Notes: a model not told the origin generated them from the letters alone. A stretch of DNA of 64,000 bases from Streptomyces physcomitrii (GCF_012273655.1 NZ_JAAWWP010000025.1:28684-92683); one strand, 5' to 3'. Counted from the stretch's first letter, positions 1-8,207 are shown. Translations and numbers: made by a program.

Positions 1-422
1 AGAACCAGCTGGGCCACTCGGCGGGGCCGCACGAGGCCTCCGGTGACTCGCCGGAGCTGGCCGCCGCCCGGCGCCGCCACCCCTCCCACCCGGACTTCGT
101 GCCGGACCGGTCGCCGGTGACCGGTGACCACGAGCGCACGGTGGCCGCCCTGGAGGAGCTCGCCGAGTCCGGCACCGAGCTGGCGGACGTCCGGCCCGGC
201 CCGCTCGGCACCCTCGACGTCTACGTCTTCGCGGACGGGACCACGCTCTGCATGACCCCCGGCCACCGGGAGACCGCGCAGCAGCTGGCCGCCGCCCTGG
301 TCAACGGCGAGGCGCCGGTGCTGCTCGGCGGCTCCGGGGTCTCGGGCGCCTACTCGCTGACCTTCGCCTGCGGCGAGGACAACGTCTACGTCCTCGCGGA
401 CCGGGTGATCGCCTCCGCCTGA
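1..422 (+). CDS. Hypothetical protein, 5'-truncated by window edge
   Basis: The frame is open from base 3 to the TGA at 420-422, so about 139 C-terminal residues are visible and the start lies outside the window. The codons have the strong third-position GC bias of the neighbours. The C-terminal 100 residues look like one compact alpha/beta domain: a segment around AALEELAESG, then strands such as TLDVYVFADGTTLCM and NVYVLADRVIASA. There is no signal peptide or membrane segment in the visible part. I do not recognise the family and propose no function. An internal GTG at 99 is possible but has no good ribosome binding site. Confidence 0.7.
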   Translation, partial: NQLGHSAGPHEASGDSPELAAARRRHPSHPDFVPDRSPVTGDHERTVAALEELAESGTELADVRPGPLGTLDVYVFADGTTLCMTPGHRETAQQLAAALVNGEAPVLLGGSGVSGAYSLTFACGEDNVYVLADRVIASA

Positions 423-474
423 CCGGCGCCGCGCAGACCGCACCGCGCACACCGCACGCGCGGGCTCGCCCCCC

Positions 475-786
475 TCAGACCCCCGCCCGCTTGTGGGCCT
501 CCTCCACCAGGGCGACGGACTCGCCGAGCGCCTCCGGGGCGGTCAGTACGAGCGCCAGGTCCCGTCCCGCGACGGTGAGCTGGTCGGCCACCGCGAACAT
601 CCCGGCCTCCGGCATCTCCCGGGGCGTACGCTCCGGCTCCTCGATCAGCTGGGCGCGGCGGGCGAGTTCACGGGCGAGCGCCAGGGCCTCGGCGGCGGCG
701 CCCCGTTGCAGTCTGCTCTGCGGGGCGGCCCGCAGCCGGTCGGCGAAGCGCAGGACGGCGTCCATGAGGGGGGTCGTATCGAGCAC
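475..786 (-). CDS. Small conserved-looking hypothetical protein
   Basis: This 103-aa, Ala/Leu/Arg/Glu-rich, probably all-helical soluble protein starts at a GTG at 786, preceded by a weak AGGG. An internal ATG seven codons later has no better site. It contains no cysteines and no recognisable catalytic motif. It is divergent from the DUF4287 gene at 906, and the 120 bases between them must carry both promoters. Codon bias supports this strand over the overlapping plus-strand frames. Function unknown. Confidence 0.55.
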   Translation of the reverse strand: MLDTTPLMDAVLRFADRLRAAPQSRLQRGAAAEALALARELARRAQLIEEPERTPREMPEAGMFAVADQLTVAGRDLALVLTAPEALGESVALVEEAHKRAGV

Positions 787-905
787 CCGGTGACCCTATA
801 GCGCGCCGCGATCCGATGCGCCCGTACGGGACTGTTGCCAACTCCCGGGCGCTCAGGCACGGTGACGTGAAGGACGGACCACATCGAACGCGTCCGGAGG
901 CGCCG

Positions 906-1136
906 ATGTCTCAACTCTTCTCGCAGGAGACCCACCGCAATCTGCTCGCCAGGATTCCCGCGTGCACCGGCCGCGAGATCTCCGACTGGCTGCGAACCGT
1001 CGAGGAAGGCCCTTCCCTCTTCCGCTTCGAGGAGAAGGTCAGCTGGCTCCGCTCCGAGCACGACCTCGCGTACGGGCACGCCAAGGCGATCATCCACGAG
1101 TACGACCTGCGCCGGGCCGCCCGCAAACTGGGCTAG
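906..1136 (+). CDS. DUF4287 domain protein
   Basis: This 76-aa protein starts at the ATG at 906, five bases after a GGAGG at 896-900, which decides the start over longer upstream readings. The sequence (HRNLLARIPACTGREISDWL, then EEKVSWLRSEHDLAYGHAKAIIHEYDL) matches the small DUF4287 family as I know it. Proteins of that family are short helical domains of unknown biochemical role, often stand-alone in actinobacteria. No signal peptide is present. It is followed within 70 bases by a perfect hairpin terminator at 1206-1239, so it is probably monocistronic. Confidence 0.8.
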   Translation: MSQLFSQETHRNLLARIPACTGREISDWLRTVEEGPSLFRFEEKVSWLRSEHDLAYGHAKAIIHEYDLRRAARKLG

Positions 1137-1205
1137 CCGCACCGCCGACACCCTCGCCCGCTCTCTTCCCGGACCGCCACCACCCTCATCCGCCCCGGAC
1201 AACGC

Positions 1206-1239
1206 CGAAGGGCCCGCGGCCGAAGCCGCGGGCCCTTCG
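1206..1239. terminator. Perfect-stem bidirectional terminator hairpin
   Basis: A 15-bp perfect inverted repeat (1206-1220 with 1225-1239) has a 4-base loop CGAA. It lies between the convergent DUF4287 gene and the Bax-inhibitor-like gene, so it can end both transcripts. There is no U-tract, which is usual for Streptomyces terminators. Confidence 0.8.
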
Positions 1240-1290
1240 CCGTGCCGGTGGCGGTCCCGGCGGGCGGGACCGTCACCGGATCGGCGGGCG

Positions 1291-2187
1291 CTAGTCGTTC
1301 CCCTGCAGGATGGCGATGATGCGCAGGAACTCCATGTAGATCCAGACCAGGGTCATGGTGAGGCCGAAGGCCGCGAGCCAGGACTCCTCGCGCGGGGCGC
1401 CGTAGGCGATGCCGTCCTCGACCTGCTTGAAGTCCATGGCGAGGAAGGCCGCGCCGAGCAGGATGCCGATGACGCCGAAGACCACGCCGAGCGGGCCGCT
1501 GCGGAAGCCGAGGCCGTCACCGCCGCCGAAGACCATGAAGAGCAGGTTCACGGCCATCAGGATCAGGAAGCCGACCGCGGCCGCCATCACGAATCCGTAG
1601 AAGCGGCGGTTCACCCGGATCCAGCCCGCCTTGTAGGCGAGCAGGACCGCGCCGAAGACGCTGATCGTGCCGATCACGGCCTGCATGGCCGCGCCGTCGG
1701 CGATGCGGTTGTCGACCACGCTGGAGACCACGCCGAGGAAGACGCCCTCCAGGGCGGCGTAGGCGAGGATCAGCGGCGGCGAGGCCTTGCGCTTGAAGGC
1801 CTGCACCAGGCCGAGCACCATCGCGACCAGACCGGCGCCGATGGCGATGCCGTAGGACTTGCTGATGTTGGCGTCGTCGACCGGCAGCAGCGCCCAGGCG
1901 AGCGCGGCCGTGACGACCAGCAGGCCCAGCGTGCTCGCCGTGCGCATGATGACGTCGTCCATCGTCATACGGGTGGCGGCCGGCGCCTGCGGGGCGCCGT
2001 ACTGCTGGTCCTGGGGGGCGTACGGGTTCTGGGCGTACGGGTTCGCGGGGGCCTGCTGCTGACCCGCGTACGGGTTGCCCTGTGTCGCGACGGCGGGTCC
2101 CCCGGCCTGGGGCGCGGCGTTGAAGCCCGCGTAGCCGTTGTCGCGGCTGAAGCCCCGTCGCGAGAAGACCGGGTTGCTGCTCCTCAT
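1291..2187 (-). CDS. Bax inhibitor-1 / YccA family membrane protein
   Basis: This is a 298-aa integral membrane protein. The ATG at 2187 is preferred over an upstream in-frame start because GGAGGAG lies just upstream at 2191-2198. Residues 1 to about 85 are a cytoplasmic, Gln/Pro/Ala-rich tail with repeated NPYA and GNPYAG units. From about residue 100 there are seven hydrophobic segments ending in FGLTMTLVWIYMEFLRIIAI, the usual layout of the actinobacterial BaxI_1 family. A charged GAPREESWLAAFGLT stretch precedes the last helix. Known family members are proton- or calcium-leak-like membrane proteins, but the role in Streptomyces is not established. It appears to be a single-gene transcript. 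Confidence 0.88.
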   Translation of the reverse strand: MRSSNPVFSRRGFSRDNGYAGFNAAPQAGGPAVATQGNPYAGQQQAPANPYAQNPYAPQDQQYGAPQAPAATRMTMDDVIMRTASTLGLLVVTAALAWALLPVDDANISKSYGIAIGAGLVAMVLGLVQAFKRKASPPLILAYAALEGVFLGVVSSVVDNRIADGAAMQAVIGTISVFGAVLLAYKAGWIRVNRRFYGFVMAAAVGFLILMAVNLLFMVFGGGDGLGFRSGPLGVVFGVIGILLGAAFLAMDFKQVEDGIAYGAPREESWLAAFGLTMTLVWIYMEFLRIIAILQGND

Positions 2188-2517
2188 GTCACTCCTCCAT
2201 CGGCCGCACTGCACGGCCTTGGCTCAAGAGTAATGCGTAGGCAAAAGACTGACAGTACTGCCTGGGGAGGATCTTTCGCCTCCGCCTGTGACTCGCAACA
2301 CGGTACGCGAGGGGGAGATTCCACGTCGGCGGGCGGGCGGCCCGGGGGCGGGGCGGCCCGGGCCGGTGCGGTCCGGCCGGGGCCCGTACGGACTCCGGCT
2401 CCGCACGACGGACCGGGCGGGCCCGCGAGCTTCGGGGGCACCGTCCGCGCACCGGTACGATCTTCTTCCGGCTTCTTCCGGGTGCGGTGGAGCACCGGGG
2501 GAACGTGGGCGCGGAGG
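2188..2517. other. Intergenic, promoter side of the Bax-inhibitor gene and 3' flank of bldA
   Basis: No gene is supported in these 330 bases; the open frames are GC-bias shadows. The stretch holds the promoter of the minus-strand membrane protein gene and the region downstream of bldA. An 8-bp inverted repeat GGCCCGGG / CCCGGGCC (2339-2346 and 2357-2364) could end the bldA transcript, but this is weak evidence. Confidence 0.4.
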
Positions 2518-2600
2518 TGCCCGGAACCGGACTTGAACCGGTACGCCCCCGAGGGGCAGCGAGGTTTAAGCTCGCCGTGTCTGCATTCCACCATCCGGGC
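2518..2600 (-). tRNA. bldA: tRNA-Leu(UAA), the bldA developmental tRNA
   Basis: On the minus strand the 83-base sequence folds as a class II tRNA. It has a 7-bp acceptor stem GCCCGGA/TCCGGGC, a D arm, a 5-bp anticodon stem GCGAG/CTCGC with loop CTTAAAC, a long variable arm GCCCCTCGGGGGC, and a T arm with GGTTCAAGTCC. The anticodon is TAA (2566-2568), so it reads the rare codon UUA. CCA is not encoded. In Streptomyces the single tRNA with this anticodon is BldA, needed for efficient translation of UUA-containing genes, many of them developmental or antibiotic regulators. I could not place its promoter with confidence; a GATAGT at 2631-2636 (minus) is a possible -10. Confidence 0.95.
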
Positions 2601-2879
2601 AGGCCATGGCTCCGCATCGAGCGGTTCGAGACTATCGGGACGGGCCCCGGCGACGATCGGCACCCGGGGCCGATACTGTCTTATTTTATGGGCGTCTGAG
2701 GGCGCGTCAGATCTCTCAACCGGGTGTTCGGGCCCGCCAGCGCGGGCCTCGGCGCCGCGCAGGCGCTGCCAGGGATTGACGGAATATCGCCGCCCCCGAG
2801 AGCCCGCCCGGCCCCTGACCACCCGGCAAAAGGCCCTGTCAGGCCGGAAGATGACCCTCCGTAAATGCAGACTACAACT

Positions 2880-2906
2880 CAACTTCCCTCCGCATAAGGG
2901 TAGTTG
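2880..2906 (-). terminator. Distal hairpin downstream of cfa
   Basis: Arms CAACTTCCCT and AGGGTAGTTG (2880-2889 and 2897-2906) pair with one mismatch around a 7-base loop. The AT content is higher than the surroundings. It lies about 60 bases past the cfa stop on the same strand and may back up the proximal hairpin. Confidence 0.45.
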
Positions 2907-2933
2907 AAGACAGATTCCCGGCGGCGGCCGGAC

Positions 2934-2962
2934 GGCGGCCCCGGGTCCGCGCCGGGGCCGCC
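2934..2962 (-). terminator. Proximal cfa terminator hairpin
   Basis: A perfect 11-bp inverted repeat (2934-2944 with 2952-2962) with a 7-base loop starts seven bases after the cfa stop codon on the minus strand. Confidence 0.65.
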
Positions 2963-2968
2963 GGGGGC

Positions 2969-4273
2969 TCACCGCCAGTCGCGGGTCCGCAGCGGCAGGC
3001 CGGAGCCGCCCCCGTCCGCGGCGCGCACCGCGAGCACCTGGTTCACCCCGAGCTGCCCGGACTCGAAGGCGAGCGCCGAGGCCGCCATGTAGAGGCGCCA
3101 GACGCGGGCCCGGCCCGGGGTGGTGAGGGCGCGGGCCCGGCGCCACTCCCGCTCCAGGTTGGCGACCCAGCCGCGCAGCGTCAGCGCGTAGTGCTCGCGC
3201 AGGCTCTCCAGGTCGCGCACCTCGAAACCGGCCTCCTCCAGGAGCCCCGTGGTGGTGCCGACCGGGGCGAGCTCACCGCCGGGGAAGACATAGGCGTCGA
3301 TGAAGGCGTCGACCTGGTAAGCGTCCTCGTCGTGCTGCGGGGGCCGGGCGATCTGGTGGTTGAGCAGCCGTCCGCCGGGGGCCAGGAGGCCGTGCAGGGT
3401 GCGCGCGTACTCCAGGTAGCGGGCGGCGCCGACGTGCTCGGCCATGCCGATGGAGGAGATGGCGTCGAAGGGGCCGTCGGCGACGTCGCGGTAGTCCTGG
3501 ACGCGGATCTCGACCCGGTCGGTCAGGCCCGCGTCGGCCACCCGCTTGCGGGCGAAGGCGGCCTGCTCGGCGGAGAGGGTGACCCCGACGACCCGCACCC
3601 CGTGCTCCCGGGCGGCGTGGATCGCCATCGACCCCCAGCCGCAGCCGACGTCGAGCAGCCGCATCCCGGGCCGCAGCCCGAGCTTGCGGCAGACCAGCTC
3701 CAGCTTGTCGCGCTGGGCGGCTTCGAGGGTGTCCTCCGGGCCGCCCCAGTAGGCGCAGGAGTAGACCATGGAGGGGCCGAGGACGAGCGCGTAGAAGTCG
3801 TTGCCGACGTCGTAGTGGTGGCCGATGGCCTGCCGGTCGCTGCGTCTGGTGTGCCGGTGCAGCAGGCCGGGGCGGCGCCGCTCCTCGGCCGGCGGGGCGG
3901 GCGGCAGCAGCGGACGGGCCAGGGCCACGAGCCGGCGCACGGCGGCGCGCACGCCCGGCTCGCGCAGCGCCGCGCCGAGACTCCGGGAACCCCCGGTGTC
4001 CTCCCCGCGCTCCCAGATGAGTCCGGAGAGCAGCGTGAGCGCGGCGTAGAGGTCGCCCTCGACTTCGAGGTCGCCCGCCACCCAGGCGCGGGCCAGGCCG
4101 AGTTCGCCGGGCTTGAAGAGCAGCCGGCGCAGCGCGCGGCGGTTGCGGACGACGAGCACCGGGCCGCCGGGCGGGCCCGCCTCGCTGCCGTCCCAGGCGC
4201 GCAGCCGCAGCGGCAGCCCGGTCCCCCACAGTTCCTCGGCAACCGACTGCAGCTGCCGTGCCGCGTCCCGCAT
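2969..4273 (-). CDS. cfa: Cyclopropane-fatty-acyl-phospholipid synthase family methyltransferase
   Basis: This 434-aa enzyme would transfer a methylene or methyl group from S-adenosylmethionine to unsaturated acyl chains of membrane phospholipids. The ATG at 4273 is chosen because GGAGG precedes it; the upstream in-frame extension is not supported. Residues 1-130 are the variable N-terminal region. The conserved catalytic half starts at GHHYDVGNDFY (151-161), with YSCAYW (171-176), the SAM-binding loop LLDVGCGWG (about 206-214), and FDAISSIGMAEHVG with its conserved Glu and His. All landmarks of the CFA synthase family are present and the length is normal. Members of the family also include methyltransferases making branched fatty acids, so product identity is inferred. 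It is probably monocistronic, with its own promoter in the gap from 4274. Confidence 0.92.
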   Translation of the reverse strand: MRDAARQLQSVAEELWGTGLPLRLRAWDGSEAGPPGGPVLVVRNRRALRRLLFKPGELGLARAWVAGDLEVEGDLYAALTLLSGLIWERGEDTGGSRSLGAALREPGVRAAVRRLVALARPLLPPAPPAEERRRPGLLHRHTRRSDRQAIGHHYDVGNDFYALVLGPSMVYSCAYWGGPEDTLEAAQRDKLELVCRKLGLRPGMRLLDVGCGWGSMAIHAAREHGVRVVGVTLSAEQAAFARKRVADAGLTDRVEIRVQDYRDVADGPFDAISSIGMAEHVGAARYLEYARTLHGLLAPGGRLLNHQIARPPQHDEDAYQVDAFIDAYVFPGGELAPVGTTTGLLEEAGFEVRDLESLREHYALTLRGWVANLEREWRRARALTTPGRARVWRLYMAASALAFESGQLGVNQVLAVRAADGGGSGLPLRTRDWR

Positions 4274-4607
4274 CACGCACACCTCCGTGGCCTCAGCCCG
4301 AGCAAAGCGCCCGATACCACGTAAACACCAACCGGGGCCGCGCACAGTCCCGTTGCCGTGTCATGCCTGGGCAAAGAAGTTGCCTGGGGCACGTAAGTGG
4401 GGCGGGGGCCCGCCCCACCGGGCCATGAGCGGCCCACCGGCCCCGTACGCCCCGCATCAGCTCCCTACGCCCCGCGCGCGAGCGGGCGCCCGGGAGCGCG
4501 CACGCGCGGGCGCCCGCTCATGCGTACGTGCAGACGCCCGGAAACGCCGAAGGGGCGCTCGCACCACGGATGGCGAGCGCCCCTTCGGGGCCGTACGGGA
4601 CGGGGGG
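4274..4607. other. Intergenic: cfa promoter region and ndh 3' flank
   Basis: No gene is supported. Besides the ndh terminator at 4547-4588, the stretch contains a second perfect 11-bp inverted repeat AGCGGGCGCCC / GGGCGCCCGCT (4481-4491 and 4508-4518). This could be a second terminator or an operator for cfa. Confidence 0.5.
4547..4588 (-). terminator. ndh terminator hairpin
   Basis: A perfect 16-bp inverted repeat (4547-4562 with 4573-4588) with a 10-base loop begins 20 bases downstream of the ndh stop codon on the minus strand. Confidence 0.8.
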
Positions 4608-6002
4608 TCAGGAGGCCTTGGCCCGCTCCCCCGCGGGGGCGACGGGCTGGGCCGCCGCCGGTGCCGGGGCGGGCTTGGCCGCCTCGTAGAACTCCTCGCG
4701 GGGGGTCTCGATCGCGCCGAGCGAGACGACCTCGCGCTTGAGGAAGACCGCGAGGGTCCAGTCGGCGAAGACGCGGATCTTGCGGTTCCAGGTCGGCATC
4801 GCCAGACCGTGGTAGCCACGGTGCATGTACCAGGCGAGGCGGCCCTTGACCTTGATCTTGATCTTGCCGAGGACGATCATCGCGACGCCCTTGTGCAGGC
4901 CGAGGCCCGCCACCGCGCCCTTGTTGGCGTGGCTGTACTCCTTCTGCGGGAAGCCCCGCATACCGGAGATGACGTTGTCGCCGAGGACCTTGGACTGGCG
5001 CAGCGCGTGCTGGGCGTTGGGCGGGCACCAGGCGTTCTCGTTGCCCGCCTTGCGCGCGGCCACGTCGGGGATCTGCGCGTTGTCGCCCGCGGCCCAGATG
5101 TAGTCGGTGCCCTGCACCTGGAGGGTGGGCCGGGTGTCGACGTGGCCGCGGGGGCCGAGCGGCAGGCCGTAGCGGGCGAGCGCCGGGTTCGGCTTCACAC
5201 CGGCGGTCCACACGATGGTGTTGGAGTCGACCTCCAGGCCGTTGCCGAGCACCACGTGCCCGTCCACGCAGGAGTCCATGCCGGTCTTGAGGTAGACCTC
5301 GACGCCGCGGCTCTCCAGGTGCTCCTTGCCGTACTGGCCGAGCTTGGGGCCGACCTCGGGGAGGATCTTGTCGGCGACGTCGACGAGGACGAAGCGCATG
5401 TCCTCGCGCTTGACGTTGGTGTAGTACTTGGCCGCGTCGCGCGCCATGTCCTCCACCTCGCCGACCGTCTCCGCGCCCGCGAAGCCGCCACCGATGAAGA
5501 CGAAGGTGAGCGCCTTGCGGCGGACCTCCTCGTCGGTGGTGGAGTCGGCCTTGTCGAGCTGCTCGAGGACGTGGTTGCGCAGGCCGATGGCCTCCTCGAT
5601 GCCCTTCATGCCGATGCCCTGCTCGGCGAGGCCGGGGATCGGGAAGGTGCGGGAGACCGCGCCGAGCGCGATCACCAGGTAGTCGAAGGGCAGCTCGTAC
5701 GCCTCGCCGACCAGCGGGGCGATCGTGGCGACCTTGCGGTCCTGGTCGATGGTGGTGACCCGGCCGGTGAGGACCTCGGCCTTCGGCAGCACGCGTCGCA
5801 GCGGGACGACGACGTGCCGGGGCGAGATGCTGCCGGCGGCCGTTTCGGGGAGGAAGGGCTGATAGGTCATGTACGAGCGCGGGTCGACAACGGTGACGGT
5901 CGCCTCGCCGTAACGCATCTTCTTGAGGATGCGGCGAGCCGCGTACAAGCCGACGTATCCGCCGCCTACTACGAGGATCCTGGGACGCTCCGTGGTGCTC
6001 AT
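4608..6002 (-). CDS. ndh: Type II NADH:quinone oxidoreductase (NDH-2)
   Basis: This 464-aa flavoprotein oxidises NADH and passes electrons to menaquinone at the inner face of the membrane without pumping protons. The FAD-binding Rossmann motif GGGYVG is at 13-18 after a short basic leader. The second dinucleotide fold, for NADH, is GGGFAGAE at 171-178. A third conserved flavin loop reads IWAAGDNAQIPD, followed by CPPNAQHALRQ, a typical NDH-2 quinone-site neighbourhood. The C-terminal 70 residues include the basic, amphipathic stretch KIKIKVKGRLAWYMHRGYHG, consistent with membrane attachment. Start ATG at 6002 has only a weak Shine-Dalgarno. A Rex-type operator lies about 310 bases upstream, suggesting control by the NADH/NAD+ ratio. 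It runs alone and ends at a strong hairpin. Confidence 0.93.
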   Translation of the reverse strand: MSTTERPRILVVGGGYVGLYAARRILKKMRYGEATVTVVDPRSYMTYQPFLPETAAGSISPRHVVVPLRRVLPKAEVLTGRVTTIDQDRKVATIAPLVGEAYELPFDYLVIALGAVSRTFPIPGLAEQGIGMKGIEEAIGLRNHVLEQLDKADSTTDEEVRRKALTFVFIGGGFAGAETVGEVEDMARDAAKYYTNVKREDMRFVLVDVADKILPEVGPKLGQYGKEHLESRGVEVYLKTGMDSCVDGHVVLGNGLEVDSNTIVWTAGVKPNPALARYGLPLGPRGHVDTRPTLQVQGTDYIWAAGDNAQIPDVAARKAGNENAWCPPNAQHALRQSKVLGDNVISGMRGFPQKEYSHANKGAVAGLGLHKGVAMIVLGKIKIKVKGRLAWYMHRGYHGLAMPTWNRKIRVFADWTLAVFLKREVVSLGAIETPREEFYEAAKPAPAPAAAQPVAPAGERAKAS

Positions 6003-6309
6003 GCCATCGAGTATCCACCCGGGTGGAGGGGGTCGCTCGTGCGCCCCTTCACAAGCATGGGTGCCCCTTCTGCTACACTGCGCGGCTCATTTTGCGCAGA
6101 TCACACGAAGCGCGCCGTACAGTCGTGTACTCACCCGCACCGGCAACCCCCCTGAGCTGCGCCTCCGATTCCCAGGCGACGGCGGACGCTCACCTCAGTT
6201 CACAGGGATGTAACACGCCATCACCCTGGCGGAGTTGAGCCGGGACGGGCCCCGGGCCGCCGGAAGCGGCCTTTACGGGCGCCTTATGGCTCCACCCGGG
6301 CCCCAATCC

Positions 6310-6327
6310 TTGTGAAGAACTTCACGA
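6310..6327 (-). promoter_or_regulatory. Rex operator (ROP) upstream of ndh
   Basis: TTGTGAA-GAAC-TTCACGA matches the Rex consensus TTGTGAA-N4-TTCACAA at 13 of 14 defined positions. Rex is the Streptomyces NADH/NAD+-sensing repressor, released from DNA at high NADH. The only gene that could be controlled from here is ndh, since ppx ends on the other side. Sequence match is direct; control of ndh is inferred and agrees with Rex biology. Confidence 0.85.
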
Positions 6328-6349
6328 ACATTCTCGGCGAGGCCTTTTC

Positions 6350-6370
6350 CGGGGGCCTCCAGGGCCCCCG
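6350..6370 (-). terminator. Putative ppx-operon terminator hairpin
   Basis: CGGGGGCC (6350-6357) pairs with GGCCCCCG (6363-6370) across a 5-base loop, about 150 bases downstream of the ppx stop. It also separates the ppx transcript from the ndh control region. Confidence 0.5.
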
Positions 6371-6518
6371 AGGGCGCGCTCAGACGATACCCGAACTGCT
6401 CAGGCGAAGGATTACCCGTAAGTAACAAGAGGCTCCGCGGAAGGCGCGAAGGAGGGTGAGAAGAGGGAGAGGGAGAGGCGGTCCGCGGGCCCGGCGGCGG
6501 ATACCGCTCCCCCGTCCC

Positions 6519-7463
6519 TCAGCCCGCCACGCTCCAGGCGATGCCGTCCAGGATGTCGTGCTCGCTGACCACGACCTCGGTGGCGCCGCAGCGGTCCATG
6601 ATGCCGCGCAGGATGAGGGCGCCCGCGCCGATGACGTCCGCCCGGCCGGGGTGCATGACCGGCACGGCGGCGCGTTCGGCGTGGGTGGCGCGCAGCAGGC
6701 GGTCGGTGATGGCGTCGACCTGGGCGTAGGAGATCCGGGAGTGGTGGATGACCGCCGAGTCGTAGGCGGGCAGGTCCAGGGCGATCCCGGCGAGGGTGGT
6801 CACCGAACCGGCCAGTCCCACCAGGGTCCTGGCCTCGCGCAGCGGCACCGTGCGCTCCGCCTCGTCGAGGGCGGCCTCGATGTCCCCTTGTACGGCGGCG
6901 ATCTGCGCCTCGGTCGGCGGGTCGGTGATCCGGCCCTCGTGGACCAGGTGCCGTTCGGTCATCCGCACACAGCCGATGTCCAGGGAGCGGGCGGCGCGCA
7001 CCCCCCGGTCGCCGACGACGAACTCGGTGGAGCCGCCGCCGATGTCCACCACCAGGTAGGGCGTGGCCAGGTCGGTGCGGCCGGTCAGCTCCCTGGTGGC
7101 GCCGGTGAAGGAGAACTCGGCCTCCTGCGCCCCGGTGATCACCTCGGGCTCGACGCCGAGGATCTCCCGGACGCCCGCCACGAAGTCCGCGCGGTTCTCG
7201 GCGTCCCGGGAGGCGGAGGTGGCGAGGAAGCGCAGCCGCTCGGCGCCGTGCTCCTTGACGATCGCGGCGTACTGGCGGCAGGCGGCGAAGGTGCGCTCCA
7301 GGGCCTCGGGGGCGAGGCGGCCGGTGCGGTCGACGCCCTGGCCGAGCCGGACGATCTCCATCCGCCGGTCCAGGTCGGTGAGTCGACCGGTCGCCGGGTC
7401 GGCGTCGGCGACCAGGAGGCGGATGGAGTTGGTACCGCAGTCGACGGCCGCGACCCTGGTCAT
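6519..7463 (-). CDS. ppx: Ppx/GppA exopolyphosphatase family protein
   Basis: This 314-aa member of the ASKHA-fold Ppx/GppA family would hydrolyse polyphosphate and/or the 5'-phosphate of pppGpp. It starts VAAVDCGTNSIRLLVAD, the first phosphate-binding loop. LRFLATSASRDAENR and the second loop VVDIGGGSTEFVVG are also intact, as is the C-terminal GAGALILRGIMDRCG with VVSEHDILDG. The ATG at 7463 overlaps the DUF501 stop by four bases (ATGA), so the two are translationally coupled. This is the short form of the family, lacking the C-terminal HD-like domain of E. coli Ppx. Whether polyphosphate or pppGpp is the main substrate cannot be told from sequence. Confidence 0.92.
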   Translation of the reverse strand: MTRVAAVDCGTNSIRLLVADADPATGRLTDLDRRMEIVRLGQGVDRTGRLAPEALERTFAACRQYAAIVKEHGAERLRFLATSASRDAENRADFVAGVREILGVEPEVITGAQEAEFSFTGATRELTGRTDLATPYLVVDIGGGSTEFVVGDRGVRAARSLDIGCVRMTERHLVHEGRITDPPTEAQIAAVQGDIEAALDEAERTVPLREARTLVGLAGSVTTLAGIALDLPAYDSAVIHHSRISYAQVDAITDRLLRATHAERAAVPVMHPGRADVIGAGALILRGIMDRCGATEVVVSEHDILDGIAWSVAG

Positions 7464-8119
7464 GCCTGCTCCTCGGGCTCGTCGGAGTCGGCCGGGGCGG
7501 CCGGGGTGTGGCTCACGCAGGGGCCCTTGCGCCACCAGGCGGGCAGCAGCTCGATGGCCTCGTCGCCGAGCGGGTTGACGCCCGGGCCCGCGGCGAGCGC
7601 GTGCGCGACCAGGACGTGCAGGCACTTCACCCGGTCCGGCATGCCGCCCGCGCTCGGGAAGCCGGTCAGCTCCTCGATCTCGTCGCGGCGGCGGAGGTAG
7701 TCCTCGTGCGCCGAGCGGTAGGCGGCGGCGAGTTCGGGGTCCTCGGCGAGGCGGGCGGTCATCTCCTTCATGACGCCCTCGGCCTCCAGGGTGCCGATCG
7801 CGGAGGAGGCCCGCGGACAGGTCAGGTAGTACAGCGTCGGGAAGGGGGTGCCGTCCGGGAGCCTCGGCGCGGTCTCCACCACGTCCGGTTCGCCGCAGGG
7901 GCAGCGGTGCGCGATGGCCCGCAGTCCGCGCGGGGGGCGGCCGAGTTGCTGCTGGAAGGCCTCGACGTCGGCGTCGACCGGGAGGGTGCGCGGGGTCGGG
8001 GGCAGGTCCGCGCGGTGCAGGACGGCGAGGTCCCCGTGCGGCGAGGCGGTCCGGCCGGCCGGGGGTGCGGGGCGGCTGCCCGCGGGGTCTTCGGTCGGTC
8101 GGTGGTCGGGGGTGTCCAT
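7460..8119 (-). CDS. DUF501 domain protein
   Basis: About 219 aa if started at the ATG at 8119; an ATG at 8143 in the same frame is also possible, and neither has a strong ribosome binding site. Residues from about 55 onward form the DUF501 domain: VEAFQQQLGRPPRGLRAIAHRCPCGEPDVVETAPRL, then FPTLYYLTCPRASSAIGTLEAEG and GFPSAGGMPDRVKCLHVLVAHALA. The CPCG, TCP and KCLH cysteine/histidine motifs suggest a metal site, which is inference. The family is almost confined to actinobacteria and usually sits, as here, between a DivIC/FtsB-like gene and ppx. Function unknown. The first 50 residues are disordered and Pro/Arg-rich. Confidence 0.88.
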   Translation of the reverse strand: MDTPDHRPTEDPAGSRPAPPAGRTASPHGDLAVLHRADLPPTPRTLPVDADVEAFQQQLGRPPRGLRAIAHRCPCGEPDVVETAPRLPDGTPFPTLYYLTCPRASSAIGTLEAEGVMKEMTARLAEDPELAAAYRSAHEDYLRRRDEIEELTGFPSAGGMPDRVKCLHVLVAHALAAGPGVNPLGDEAIELLPAWWRKGPCVSHTPAAPADSDEPEEQA

Positions 8120-8207
8120 GCCTGAACTGTCGTCTTTCCTCATATGGGGCGGCGAGTGGGGCGGCCCGGCCCGAGGGGGCGCCGGTCCGCGGGTGCGGCG
8201 GGCGGGC

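Larger units (their letters stand above)
2601..2968. other. Intergenic: bldA upstream region and cfa 3' flank
   Basis: No gene is supported. The left end is the bldA promoter region, with an AT-rich patch at 2680-2690 that stands out from the GC-rich background. The right end holds two hairpins downstream of cfa, listed separately. Confidence 0.5.
6003..6518. other. Intergenic: ndh regulatory region and ppx 3' flank
   Basis: No gene is supported in these 516 bases. The region reads as a long ndh upstream control region, containing the Rex-type operator (6310-6327), plus a ppx terminator-like hairpin (6350-6370). Local AT content around 6060-6120 is higher than average and may hold a core promoter. 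Confidence 0.6.

Noticed and set aside
2233..2907. Long open frames covering the bldA region on both strands
   Set aside because: They overlap the tRNA, lack ribosome binding sites and match no family; they result from high GC.
3191..4324. Plus-strand open frame of 377 codons
   Set aside because: It is the antisense shadow of cfa; the minus strand has all the family motifs.
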